In this document: positions 51,737 to 60,452 of the stretch, in pieces
How positions within the stretch are numbered: position 1 is the stretch's first letter
Layout: each line of letters begins with the position of its first letter
Source: Sandaracinus sp.
GTDB lineage: Bacteria > Myxococcota_A > Polyangia > Polyangiales > Houyiibacteriaceae
Length of the DNA stretch: 64,000 bases
Direction of reading: 5' to 3'
Assembly: GCA_002699025.1 (NCBI GenBank)
Contig: PABA01000080.1
Span: 22,025-86,024, forward strand
Made by a program: the position numbers and the translations under genes
The notes under the pieces: generated by a model
What the model was told of the DNA's origin: nothing
The model's database searches: none
What the model saw: the letters and a program-made list of their open reading frames with translations, nothing else

Positions 51737-53374
51737 TCAGCGCACGGTGACGAGGCGCTCGGCGATGGTGCGGCGGTTGCCGTCCGTGTCGGTCGCGATG
51801 ACCTGCACCAGGCGCGGGCACTCGGAGGGGGCGCCGAGGTCGATCTCACCGGAGTAGCCGACGCCATCGCACTGCGGGTAGCCCGGCCAGGCGACGCAGA
51901 CGTCGGGGCGCGAGTCGCCGTAGCGGAGCGCGACGGGCGCGCCCTCGTCGACGCGGGCCTCGATGGCGGTCACGCCCCGGTTGTCGAGGGCCCAGCCGTG
52001 GATCCGCACGCGGCCCGAGCTCGACTCCTCGGTCGGGCTGTCGATCACGCCGAAGGGGGGCAGCTCGTCCATGAGGGCGTTCGCCTCGGCCTGGATGGTC
52101 GCGAAGGAGCCGAGGAGCAGGTAGGCGCGGGCGTGGACGGCGCCGCGGGCCGGGATGCCGAAGACGATGCGCGAGCGGACGTTGTTGAAGGGGAGGTCGC
52201 GCTTCTGCCAGCCCTGGAAGTCGCGGAGACCGTTCTCGTAGAGGATGGCGACGCCGTAGCTGAGGTCGTCGTTCTGGAGCGAGACCCAGGGGCCGGAGGC
52301 GGTGAAGTTCTCGTAGAAGAAGCCGTCGCTGTCGCTGGGCGTGTCGATGGGGATCTGCGTGCCGTTCGGGTCCATGAGGCGCCAGAGGTCCGGGCGGCCG
52401 CGCTTGCCGTTGGCCGTGTAGAGGGTGGGCATCTCCTGGAGCGCCGGGCGGCGGGCGATGTCCGAGAGGTTCTCGACCGTGTAGCGGAGCTCGGCGACGC
52501 GCGGGGAGACGAAGCGGAGCGTCTGCGTGAGGCGGACGTCGCTGCGGGGCGGGGAGGCGGAGGAGCCGCAGCTGTCGGCGCTGCACTCGCGGGCGTCCCA
52601 GTCGGGGTTCCACTGGAGTGGGATGGTGCTGGCGACGAGGCCGCCGTCGACGACGCGGACGTCGTCCGTGGGGGAGCCGACGTTGCAGCGGTTGCCGCCC
52701 TGGACCGGGTTCCAGCCGAGGTAGCGGATCTGGAGCGGGCAGCCGGGGGTGTCGGCGCAGGAGGCGTTCCAGGAGCAGCCCTGGGCCGTGCGGTCCGGGT
52801 CGTAGAGGGCGACCTGCACCTCGCGGCCGGTGTCGTCGGCGTCGATGGTGTTGGTGAGGTTGAAGCCGGGGCCGGAGCCGGCCTCGCCGAAGAAGACGAC
52901 GCTGCTGCCCCAGTCGCGGCGGATGCCGACCTTGTAGGTGCCCGTGGCGTCGTGGAGGTACTCGTCGGTGAAGGAGCCGGCGCGGACCGTCTCGCGGCGG
53001 CCGGAGGCGTGCTCGAGGGGCTCGTCGCCGATGAAGGGGCGGCCGCCCCAGGGGCAGCCGGGGGGGACGACGGTGCCGGGGGTGCCCGCGTCCGTGCCGG
53101 GGGTGCCCGCGTCCACACCGGGGCCCGCGTCCGTGCCGGGGGTGCCCGCGTCCACGCCCGGGCCCGCGTCCACGCCCGGGCCCGCGTCCACGCCGGGGCC
53201 CGCGTCGATGCCGGTCGCGCCGCCGGCGTCCACGCCCTCGCCGGCGTCGATGCCGGTCGCGCCGCCGGCGTCGACCGAGGAGCCGCCCGCGTCGTCGTCA
53301 TCGCTGGGGGTGCGGTCGACGGTGCAGGCGGCGAGGGCGAGGAGGAGGAGGAGGCGGAGCGGGGGCGAGGCCAT
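51737..53374 (-). CDS. Lipoprotein with long DAGPGV linker and beta-rich domains
   Basis: A 545-residue protein. MASPPLRLLLLLALAACTVD is a lipoprotein signal. Residues ~25-105 are a remarkable linker of GVDAGPGVDAG/GTPGTDAG repeats, itself encoded by tandem DNA. Then a beta-rich domain (~110-440, VRAGSFTDEYLHDATGTYKV, WNASCADTPGCPLQIRYLGW, VAELRYTVENLSDIARRPAL) has a fold I do not recognise; it may be glycan-binding. The last ~95 residues (SGRVRIHGWALDNRGVTAIE) are an Ig-like domain of a kind found next to carbohydrate-binding modules. The open frame continues upstream into a Cys/Phe/Gly repeat that is non-coding DNA, so it was excluded. Confidence 0.8.
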   Translation of the reverse strand: MASPPLRLLLLLALAACTVDRTPSDDDDAGGSSVDAGGATGIDAGEGVDAGGATGIDAGPGVDAGPGVDAGPGVDAGTPGTDAGPGVDAGTPGTDAGTPGTVVPPGCPWGGRPFIGDEPLEHASGRRETVRAGSFTDEYLHDATGTYKVGIRRDWGSSVVFFGEAGSGPGFNLTNTIDADDTGREVQVALYDPDRTAQGCSWNASCADTPGCPLQIRYLGWNPVQGGNRCNVGSPTDDVRVVDGGLVASTIPLQWNPDWDARECSADSCGSSASPPRSDVRLTQTLRFVSPRVAELRYTVENLSDIARRPALQEMPTLYTANGKRGRPDLWRLMDPNGTQIPIDTPSDSDGFFYENFTASGPWVSLQNDDLSYGVAILYENGLRDFQGWQKRDLPFNNVRSRIVFGIPARGAVHARAYLLLGSFATIQAEANALMDELPPFGVIDSPTEESSSGRVRIHGWALDNRGVTAIEARVDEGAPVALRYGDSRPDVCVAWPGYPQCDGVGYSGEIDLGAPSECPRLVQVIATDTDGNRRTIAERLVTVR

Positions 53375-53492
53375 GCGCTCGAGTGTGTGGAGGCGGGGCG
53401 GGGAGCGGCTTCTTACTTCGTCTTTCGCGCGACAGGCGAAAGGCGGGGAGCGACGGGGAAGCCGCGAGCCGAAGCCAGAGCCCGGGCCCGAG

Positions 53493-53618
53493 CTGAAGCC
53501 TGAGCAGAAGCTGAAGCCTGAGCAGAAGCTGAAGCCTGAGCAGAAGCTGAAGCCCGAGCAGAAGCCCAAGCCTGAGCAGAAGCCCAAGCCTGAGCAGAAG
53601 CCCAAGCCCAACCCGAAG
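53493..53618. repeat. 18-bp tandem array, about seven units
   Basis: CTGAAGCCTGAGCAGAAG and variants (CCCAAGCCTGAGCAGAAG) repeat in register from 53493, with three exact copies first. Beyond it, a 30-bp segment recurs at 53621 and 53686, and GAGCCC hexamers fill 53651-53684. The whole 456-bp gap 53375-53830 is repeat-dominated. Extended reading frames through it are Phe/Cys/Ser/Gly- or Glu/Lys/Pro-rich and not believed. Confidence 0.9.
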
Positions 53619-53830
53619 CCGAAGTCGAATCGGAAGCCGCAGCCCGAGCCGGAGCCGAACCCGAGCCCGAGCCCGAGCCCGAGCCGAAGTCGAATCGGAA
53701 GCCGCAGCCCGAGCCAGAGCCGAAGCTGAATCTGAAGCCGAAGCCAGAGCCGGAGCGGAAGCCGCGAGCCGAGCTCGGGCCCGGGCGCGAAGTCGGGGCC
53801 GCGCGGCTCTCGCCGCGACGACGGATCCGC

Positions 53831-54913
53831 TCAGCGGCGCACGAGGGACTGGAGCAGCGGCAGGAGCCGGCGCGCGTCCTCGGGGCGGCAGGCCGCGGCG
53901 TCGGCGCGCACGAGCAGGAGGTGGCGCCCCTCGATCGCGCCGGCGACGAGCGCCGCGTCCGCGCCGGCTTCGGCGTCCCCGTCGCCGTCGCCGCCCCCGT
54001 CCTCGCTCTCGGCGGGCTCGGCCTCCGCGTCGCCCTCGTCCTCCGGGTCCTCTGCGCCTTCGCCCTCCCAGGCTTCGACGGCGGCGTCGAGCTCGGCGCG
54101 CGTCGCCTCGTCGGCGTGGCGCTCGGCGCGCACCTCGAGGATCCCGCCGGGCGCGGTGAAGCGGAAGCGGCAGGCGCCCTCGACCCGGGCCGCGCCGGCC
54201 GGGCGCAGCCGGGGCCCGCAGGCGGCCTGCACGTCGGAGGGGAGCAGCAGGACGGCGTCGCAGTCGAAGCGCTCGGGGAGCGGCGGCGCCGGCGCGTCGG
54301 CGACCCGGTAGTAGCCCACGGTCCAGCTCCGCTCGGCGGGCACGCCCTCCATGGCCGGCCGGAAGCGGAGCGTCTCCTTCACGCGGCCGACGTAGGGGCA
54401 GTAGAGCTCCTCGCGGATCTCCGTCGTCTCCTCGGGGAAGGGCTTGCCGGCCGGATGCACGCAGCGGCGTCGCACCTCCACGCAGGCCTCGAGCTCGAGC
54501 CCCGCGACCTCCGCCTCGGCGTCCACGGTCGCGTAGCGCGCCTCGCAGCGCGTGTCGCCGAGCGTGTAGCTCCAGGCGTGGCCGAGCTCCATGGGCCGAT
54601 CGAGGAGCGGCGCGAGGACCTCGTCGCCCGGGCCGACCCAGACGACGCCCTCGTCGGTCGCGGCGAAGCGCTCGGCGCTCGTCCGACCGGAGCCGAAGAA
54701 GACCGCGGCGCCGCCCTCGGTCCGGTCCGTGACGGCGAGCACGCTGCGCTCCCCGTCGTCGCGCTCGAGGCCCCAGCGGTCGCCCTCGTTCATGGGGAAG
54801 TAGATCGCCGGGTCGACCTCTTCGGCCTCGGCCGCCTCCTCGGCGGGCGCGCCGCCGCAGGGGCCGCAGGCCGCGAGCAGCATCAGCGCGAGCGGGACGC
54901 GGGGAGCGTTCAC
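53831..54913 (-). CDS. Lipoprotein coupled to the S9 peptidase
   Basis: A 360-residue lipoprotein. The GTG at 54913 overlaps the TGA of the peptidase gene by 4 bp (GTGA), and GGAAGGGGAGGG, a strong ribosome site, lies in the end of that gene. Signal VNAPRVPLALMLLAACGPCG has a lipobox. The mature part (PAIYFPMNEGDRWGLERDDG, AWSYTLGDTRCEARYATVDA, CPYVGRVKETLRFRPAMEG) has paired cysteines and beta strands, then an acidic Asp/Glu/Ala stretch (~280-320) and a C-terminal helix. No known family recognised. Translational coupling points to a periplasmic partner or substrate-binding role for the peptidase. Confidence 0.82.
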   Translation of the reverse strand: MNAPRVPLALMLLAACGPCGGAPAEEAAEAEEVDPAIYFPMNEGDRWGLERDDGERSVLAVTDRTEGGAAVFFGSGRTSAERFAATDEGVVWVGPGDEVLAPLLDRPMELGHAWSYTLGDTRCEARYATVDAEAEVAGLELEACVEVRRRCVHPAGKPFPEETTEIREELYCPYVGRVKETLRFRPAMEGVPAERSWTVGYYRVADAPAPPLPERFDCDAVLLLPSDVQAACGPRLRPAGAARVEGACRFRFTAPGGILEVRAERHADEATRAELDAAVEAWEGEGAEDPEDEGDAEAEPAESEDGGGDGDGDAEAGADAALVAGAIEGRHLLLVRADAAACRPEDARRLLPLLQSLVRR

Positions 54914-57099
54914 GCGCCCTCCCCTTCCGCGGCTTCGTCGGCTTCCTCGGCCGACGGCTCTTCGCTCGACTCGGCGTCCTCGTCGTCCTCGGCGGGCGCC
55001 GCGTCGCCGGCGCCCTCGGCGGCCTCGCCGTCGTCCCGTTCGCCCTCGGCCCGTGCGCCCTCGGCCGCCTCGCCGCGCCCGAGCAGGTGCCGCTCCAGGA
55101 AGAGCACGCTCAGCTCGAAGAAGACGTCGCGGTTCTCCTTCTTCCGGAAGCCGTGCCCCTCGTTGCGCGCGAGCATGTACCAGACGTCCCGCCCGCTCCC
55201 GCGCACGGCCTCGACGATCTGCTCCGCCTCCGAGGCCGGCACGCGCGGATCGTTCGCGCCCTGCGCCACGAAGAGCGCGCTCTGGATCTCGCCCACGTGG
55301 TTCAGCGGCGAGATCGACTCGAGGAAGGCGCGCATCTCCGGGTCGCTCTCGTCGCCGTACTCCTGCCGCCGCAGATCCCGCCGGTAGTCGCGCGTGTTCT
55401 CGAGGAAGGTCACGAAGTGGCTGATGCCCACCACGTCGATGCCGGCCCGCAGCCGCTCGCCGAAGTGCACGAGCGAGGCGAGCACCATGTAGCCGCCATA
55501 GCTCCCGCCGTAGACGGCCGCCCGCTCCGCGTCGAGCTCCTCGCGCTCGCCGACCCAGTCGAGCAGCGCGCCGATGTCGCGCACGGAGTCCTCGCGGAGG
55601 CGCCCGTTGTCGAGGAGCAGGTAGCTCTTCCCGTAGCCGTCCGAGCCGCGCACGTTCGGCGCGATCACGGCCACGCCGAGCTCGGAGACGAGGTACTGGG
55701 TGAGCGGGCTGAACCAGGGGCGCGCCTGCGACTCGGGCCCGCCGTGGATGTAGAGCATCACCGGGAAGGGCCCCTCGCCCTCGGGCCGGTAGTAGAAGGC
55801 GGGGATCTCGCGCTCGTCGAAGCTCTCGAAGCGCACCAGCTCGGGCTCGACGAACTGCTCCGGGTCGAGCCCGCCGGTCTCGCTCACGGTCCAGCGCGTG
55901 AGCCGGCCGCGGCGCGGGTCGTAGGTGTAGGCGTCGCCGGTGAGGGTGGCGCTCGCGAGGCTCAGGCCGAGCACGTTCGCGCGCGGCGCCCAGCTGAGCC
56001 CGCGGATGAGCGCCTGCGGCACGTCGCGCGCCTCGGTGATGCGACCGCGGCGCGTGTCCAGGAGGTGCAGCTTGCTCCAGCCCTCCTCGTTGGTGGTGAA
56101 GGCGAGCTGCCGCCCGTCCGGAGCGAGGGCGAGGTGCTCGACGTTCCAGGGGATGTCGCCCGTGAGCAGGCGCCACTCGTCCTCGGGGGCGCTCGCGTCG
56201 AGCTGGTAGAGCTGGCGGAACTCGCCGCCCCGATCGCTGACCGCGTAGACCGTGTCGGCGTCGCGGCCGAAGACGGCGACCTCGTAGCTCGCCGGGGCGT
56301 CCTCGGGCGAGAGGCGGGTCGCGTCGCCGCTCTCGAGGTCGACGAGCCAGAGGCGCGAGTCGTTGATGGAGACGTAGCGGCCGACGAGGAGCTTCGTGCC
56401 GTCGCGGCTGAAGTCGAGCGGGTACCAGTAGCCCTCGCGCTCGAAGCGGAAGACCTCGCCGCTCGCGAGGTCGCGGACGTGCACGTCCATGTCGCGGCCG
56501 TTGCGGGCGTTGCTCGAGTAGGCGGCCTTCGCGCCGCTCGGGGCGACCACCAGGCCGGCGTGCTTGCTCTCGCCGTCCGTGAGGCGCTCGGCGCGGCCGG
56601 TGGTCATGTCGAGGCGGAAGAGCTGGTGGTCCTCGGAGCCGCCGACGTCGCTGAGGTAGAGGACCGTGTCGGGGGCGCCGGGGACGAGGGAGGCCTCGCG
56701 GACGGGCTCGTCGCCGAAGGTGATCTGGTAGCGGGCGCCCATGGGCTCGCTGACGAGGTGGAGCTGGCGGGTCTCGGCGAAGCGGGTGGCGACGAGGGCG
56801 GTGGTGCCGTCGTCGTTCAGGGAGACGAGGGAGGCGGCGCGGGTGTTCGTGTACTGCTGGAGGCGCGCGCGGAGGGCGTCCGGGACCTCGGGGGTGCCGT
56901 CGAGGAGGAGCGTGGCGTCGCTCTCGCGGGTCGGCGCGGGGGCGGCGGCTTCCGGCTCGGGGGCGCCTTCGTCGGCACCCTCGGCGCCCGTGGAGGGGAG
57001 GAGCTCGGTGTCGGGGCAGGTGATGGGATCCCCGGCGCAGGCGGCGGCGAGGAGGAGCGGGAGGAAGCGGGCGAGAGCCGGAGCGGTGCGGACGCGCAT
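54910..57099 (-). CDS. S9 prolyl-oligopeptidase-type peptidase, lipid-anchored
   Basis: A 729-residue serine peptidase. Signal MRVRTAPALARFLPLLLAAAC ends in a lipobox. Residues ~75-400 are WD/beta-propeller-like strands (LHLVSEPMGARYQITFGDEP, LWLVDLESGDATRLSPEDAP). The alpha/beta-hydrolase domain carries the triad Ser533 (YGGSYGGYMV), Asp617 (GANDPRVP) and His649 (RNEGHGFR), as in dipeptidyl aminopeptidases and acylaminoacyl peptidases. VMLYIHGGPESQARPW is the oxyanion strand. An acidic tail (~680-729, rich in Glu, Ala, Asp) is unusual. Likely a periplasmic or surface peptidase acting on oligopeptides, for example during predation. Confidence 0.93.
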   Translation of the reverse strand: MRVRTAPALARFLPLLLAAACAGDPITCPDTELLPSTGAEGADEGAPEPEAAAPAPTRESDATLLLDGTPEVPDALRARLQQYTNTRAASLVSLNDDGTTALVATRFAETRQLHLVSEPMGARYQITFGDEPVREASLVPGAPDTVLYLSDVGGSEDHQLFRLDMTTGRAERLTDGESKHAGLVVAPSGAKAAYSSNARNGRDMDVHVRDLASGEVFRFEREGYWYPLDFSRDGTKLLVGRYVSINDSRLWLVDLESGDATRLSPEDAPASYEVAVFGRDADTVYAVSDRGGEFRQLYQLDASAPEDEWRLLTGDIPWNVEHLALAPDGRQLAFTTNEEGWSKLHLLDTRRGRITEARDVPQALIRGLSWAPRANVLGLSLASATLTGDAYTYDPRRGRLTRWTVSETGGLDPEQFVEPELVRFESFDEREIPAFYYRPEGEGPFPVMLYIHGGPESQARPWFSPLTQYLVSELGVAVIAPNVRGSDGYGKSYLLLDNGRLREDSVRDIGALLDWVGEREELDAERAAVYGGSYGGYMVLASLVHFGERLRAGIDVVGISHFVTFLENTRDYRRDLRRQEYGDESDPEMRAFLESISPLNHVGEIQSALFVAQGANDPRVPASEAEQIVEAVRGSGRDVWYMLARNEGHGFRKKENRDVFFELSVLFLERHLLGRGEAAEGARAEGERDDGEAAEGAGDAAPAEDDEDAESSEEPSAEEADEAAEGEGA

Positions 57100-57229
57100 G
57101 ACGGGCGGACCGTAGTACAGGGCGGGCGCGGGATGCAGCCGGGGAGCGTCGGCGCCGGCCCGGGCTCCCGCTTCGGCTCCCTCTCGCGCTTGGACCGAGG
57201 CGCGGGCCGTCGTTCTTCGCTCCCGCTCG

Positions 57230-57457
57230 GGCTCGGGCTTTGGCTCGGGCTCGGGCTTCGGCTCCCGCTCGGGCTCGGGCTCGGGCTTCGGCTCCCGCTC
57301 GGGCTCGGGCTTCGGCTCCCGCTCGCTCTTCCGGCATGGTCGCTCGGGGTGGGCCCCGGTCTCCTGCGGGCAAGGGCAAGGGCACGGGCACGGGCACGGA
57401 TCTCCCGGCCCCGGATCTCCCGGCCCCGGATCTCCCGGCCCCGGTTCTCCCGGTCCC
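57230..57457. repeat. Three different tandem arrays in one divergent gap
   Basis: In the 382-bp gap 57100-57481: hexamer-based GGGCTC/GGCTTC/GGCTCC units at ~57230-57330, GGGCAC hexamers (three exact) at 57380-57397, and four 15-bp GGATCTCCCGGCCCC units (the last GGTTCTCCCGGTCCC) at 57398-57457. They separate the divergent S9 peptidase and TSUP genes. No gene seen within. Confidence 0.85.
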
Positions 57458-57481
57458 GGTTCTTTGGCACCTTCGGGCTTC

Positions 57482-58243
57482 GTGACCGAGCTCGAGCCCT
57501 GGCGCGTCGTCGTCCTCGCCGTGGCGGGGGTCGCGGCGGGCTTCATCAACACGCTCGCCGGCGGCGGCTCCATGCTGACGCTCCCGGCGCTGATGCTCCT
57601 CGGGCTCCCGGCGGACGTCGCCAACGGCACCAACCGGCTCTCGATCGTCACCCAGGCCATCACCGGGGTCCACGGCTTCCACCGCCAGGGCAAGCTCCAG
57701 CTCCAGGCGGCCGGCGCCGTCGTCGGCTGGACCGTGCTCGGCGCCGTCGTGGGCGCCTTCGGCGCGGCCGTGCTCCTGCCGCGCGAGTGGGTGAAGCCGG
57801 TCCTCCTCGGCACCATGCTCGCGATGGCCGTCGTGATGCTCCTCCGCCCGAAGATGCTCGCCCCGGAGGAGGGCGCGCCGCACACCCTGCGCGAGCGCCC
57901 GCTCGGCGCCCTCGGCCTCTTCGTCGCCGGGGTCTACGGGGGCTTCGTGCAGGCCGGCGTCGGCTTCGTGCTCCTCGCGACGCTCGGCGGCGTGCTCCGC
58001 TACGACCTGGTGCGGGCGAACGCGCTCAAGCTCGCCTGTGTGCTCGTCTACGGCACGGTGGCGCTCGCGGTCTTCGCCTACGCTGGGCAGGTCGACTGGG
58101 TGCCGGCCGCCGTGCTCGCCGTGGCGACCCCCGTCGGCTCGCTGCTCGGCGTGCGCTTCGCGATCGGCGTGAAGCCGAAGGCGCTCCGCGCCGTGGTCTT
58201 CCTGGCCGTCGTCGCGAGCTGCGTGGCGGCCTTCCTGAAGTGA
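57482..58243 (+). CDS. TSUP-family membrane permease (TauE/SafE)
   Basis: A 253-residue integral membrane protein with about eight spans (VVVLAVAGVAAGFINTLAGG, AVVGWTVLGAVVGAFGAAVL, PVLLGTMLAMAVVMLLRP, VFLAVVASCVAAFL). The family exports sulfite, sulfonates or other organic anions. GGGSMLTLPALMLLGLPADVANGTNR is the N-half repeat signature, and GVYGGFVQAGVGFVLLATL its counterpart in the C half. Start GTG at 57482; a TTG 18 bp earlier is possible. No sulfur-metabolism genes adjoin, so the substrate is open. Confidence 0.9.
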   Translation: MTELEPWRVVVLAVAGVAAGFINTLAGGGSMLTLPALMLLGLPADVANGTNRLSIVTQAITGVHGFHRQGKLQLQAAGAVVGWTVLGAVVGAFGAAVLLPREWVKPVLLGTMLAMAVVMLLRPKMLAPEEGAPHTLRERPLGALGLFVAGVYGGFVQAGVGFVLLATLGGVLRYDLVRANALKLACVLVYGTVALAVFAYAGQVDWVPAAVLAVATPVGSLLGVRFAIGVKPKALRAVVFLAVVASCVAAFLK

Positions 58244-58457
58244 GCGCGGCCGCGGTCGAGCGCGCGCGCTCCCCCGACGCGGCGGCGAGGCAGCGATCAA
58301 AAAACTCCGCTGGCAGCGGCATGAACGGCGCGTTCGGGGAATGGTGGTAAGAGCCTCTCGCGGGGAATGTGTGGACCCCGCCCGCGCTCTCGGTCGCGCG
58401 CCCCGTCGCGCCCGAGGGCGCGCCGTACCGACCTCGTTTGCTTCTTCAGGGATGGGA

Positions 58458-59543
58458 ATGCAGCACCTCGCTCTCTTCGCGGCGCTCTCGGCGCTCGCGC
58501 TCGGCTGCGCGTCCGGCGCGGACCGGCGCGGACGCATCACCCCCGACGCCGGCACGCGCGACAGCGGCGTCCTCGGCGGCGGCGACACCGGCCCCGGCGC
58601 GCCCGACAGCGGCCTGGGCGCGCCCGACACCGGGCCGACCGTCCGCCCGGACACGGGCCCGCCCCGCGCCTGCAGCACGAACGTGGACTGCGACGACGGG
58701 CTCGCCTGCAACGGCGCCGAGCTCTGCGTCGGCGGCACCTGCCAGGCGGGCACGGCGCTCGCCTGCGACGATGGCGTCGCCTGCACCACCGACGCCTGCG
58801 CGGAGCCCGCCGGGAGCTGCACGCACACGCCGAACGACGCCCTCTGCCCGGCCGGCCAGGTCTGCGGCGCGAGCGGCTGCGAGACCGGGGGCGGGAGCTG
58901 CAGCGAGAGCCCCTGCAAGGTGGTCGCGCCCCAGTGCGGCTGCGCGACGGGCCAGGGTTGCTACATCGACGCCGACGGCGACGCCGGCTGCTCGGACACG
59001 GTGGGCACGGTCGGCGAAGGCGGCGCCTGCACGGCCATCGCCGACTGCCAGCCGGGCCTGACCTGCATCGGCCTCGGCGGCTCGACGGCGGCCTGCCACC
59101 GCCTCTGCGACGGCGACGCGGACTGCTCCTCCGGCTCCTTCTGCATCCTCGGCCTCGAGGACTCGGCCGGCGCCCCGCTGAGCGTCCGCGCCTGCACCAT
59201 CCCCTGCGACCCGGCGGCCCAGACCGGCTGCCCGGCGGGGGCGCATTGCTTCCTCGGCTCCGAGTCCGAAGGCGCCATGCGCGACATCACCCACTGCGAG
59301 GGCGAGCCCGCCGGCACCACCGGACAGGGCGGGCGCTGCGTGGACCAGACGGACTGCCGCGCCGGCTTCGTGTGCCTCGATCCGGACGGCTTCGGCAACC
59401 AGTGCCTGGCGATCTGCCGCAACCCGAGCACGGTCGCCCCGGGGCCCAGCGCGGACTGCGGCACCTTCGAGGACTGCTACGGCTTCGATCCCGCGATCTC
59501 CGTCGGCGCGACCCGCTACGGCGTCTGCTGGAACGGCTTCTGA
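58458..59543 (+). CDS. Cys-rich surface lipoprotein
   Basis: A 361-residue lipoprotein. Start ATG at 58458 (MQHLALFAALSALALGCASG) has AGGGA just upstream; another ATG two codons earlier is possible. After the lipobox comes a Thr/Gly/Pro/Asp linker (SGVLGGGDTGPGAPDSGLG), then a Cys-dense body: CSTNVDCDDGLACNGAELCV, CTTDACAEPAGSCTHTPNDA, CKVVAPQCGCATGQGCYIDA, with about 40 cysteines in all. It matches the myxobacterial Cys-rich lipoproteins seen elsewhere in the window and contains no enzyme motif. A large upstream in-frame extension is Arg-rich and was rejected. Confidence 0.85.
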   Translation: MQHLALFAALSALALGCASGADRRGRITPDAGTRDSGVLGGGDTGPGAPDSGLGAPDTGPTVRPDTGPPRACSTNVDCDDGLACNGAELCVGGTCQAGTALACDDGVACTTDACAEPAGSCTHTPNDALCPAGQVCGASGCETGGGSCSESPCKVVAPQCGCATGQGCYIDADGDAGCSDTVGTVGEGGACTAIADCQPGLTCIGLGGSTAACHRLCDGDADCSSGSFCILGLEDSAGAPLSVRACTIPCDPAAQTGCPAGAHCFLGSESEGAMRDITHCEGEPAGTTGQGGRCVDQTDCRAGFVCLDPDGFGNQCLAICRNPSTVAPGPSADCGTFEDCYGFDPAISVGATRYGVCWNGF

Positions 59544-59663
59544 CTCCGGCGGCGCGACCGAGCGCGAGAGCCCGTGCGTGGCCCCGAGGCGCGCCGCGCC
59601 GGGACCCGCTGGTCCGCATCGGTCACCACGCGGCGTGAGGATCGTGCGAGGTTTCGGTCCACG

Positions 59664-60452
59664 GTGGCTTCTCGCGACACGAGGACTGGGGGCCTGGAGG
59701 ATCGTGCGAGGGCGCGACAGCTCCTCATCCACGACCACGACGCAAACGCGACCACGCCCGCGGGCTGGCTCGAGGCGCTCTGGGGGCCCTTCCTCGCGCG
59801 CGGGCTGCCCATCGGGCTCGCGCTGATCCCCGAGGTGCGCCTCGACGCGCGCACGGCGGAGGGGGAGCCCGAGCGCTACCTCCGCGAGCGAGGCCGGGGC
59901 ACGCGGCCGCTCGCGGCGAACCCGGAGCTCGCTCGCCTGGCCGAGCGCTTCGAGGTGCTCCAGCACGGCTGCACGCACGAGCGCGTCGCGGGCCGCTACG
60001 AATTCGATCGCCACGACGCCGCGGACGCCGCGCGCCGCCTCGAGCGGGGGCGAGCGCGGCTGCGGGAGGCGGGGCTCGAGCCGGTGGCCTTCGCCGCGCC
60101 CCAGGACCTCTACACGCCGGCGAGCTTCCGGGAGGCCGCGCGGCGCTACCCGGCGATCGTCAACGGGCGCTTCTGGCCGCGCTGGCTGCCGCTGCGGTCC
60201 CGGCTCGGCGGCGCCCGGCGGGCCTTCGGGGCGCGGCTGCTGAGGCACGCCGGTGAGCCGGACCTCGCCGACCCGGCGGGGCTCGTCGACGCGCTCGGTC
60301 GCGGCCCGACCATCTGGGTCTTCCACCACTGGCGCTTCTTCGACGCGGCCGGCCGCGCGAAGGCCCGCCCGCTCGCCGCCTTGCACCGCCTCGCCGAGCG
60401 GCTCGCGGAAGCGCGCGACGTGGAGGTCGTCCGCGTCGCCGACCTACTCTGA
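59664..60452 (+). CDS. Polysaccharide-deacetylase-like (NodB-fold) protein
   Basis: A 262-residue protein. ARQLLIHDHDANATTPAGWL begins the domain with an HDHD motif like the metal-binding start of deacetylases, and PIGLALIPEVRLDARTAEGE, FEVLQHGCTHERVAGRYEFD (second metal-binding His pair) and VAFAAPQDLYTPASFREAAR (cf. FRPP-type box) follow. It fits the DUF2334-like deacetylase group and probably acts on cell-wall or surface glycan. Which start is used is uncertain: GTG at 59664 was chosen, but the frame is open from a GTG at 59574. No signal peptide seen. Its 3' end overlaps the convergent esterase gene by 9 bp. Confidence 0.75.
   Translation: MASRDTRTGGLEDRARARQLLIHDHDANATTPAGWLEALWGPFLARGLPIGLALIPEVRLDARTAEGEPERYLRERGRGTRPLAANPELARLAERFEVLQHGCTHERVAGRYEFDRHDAADAARRLERGRARLREAGLEPVAFAAPQDLYTPASFREAARRYPAIVNGRFWPRWLPLRSRLGGARRAFGARLLRHAGEPDLADPAGLVDALGRGPTIWVFHHWRFFDAAGRAKARPLAALHRLAERLAEARDVEVVRVADLL

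Noticed and set aside
53375..53611. Cys/Phe/Gly-repeat N-terminal extension of the 51737 lipoprotein
   Set aside because: Encoded only by the 18-bp intergenic array; a perfect lipoprotein signal begins later at 53374.
54914..58918. Upstream extension of the minus-strand 53831 frame to 1695 residues
   Set aside because: Passes through the peptidase gene and intergenic arrays in another frame; real start is the GTG overlapping the peptidase stop.
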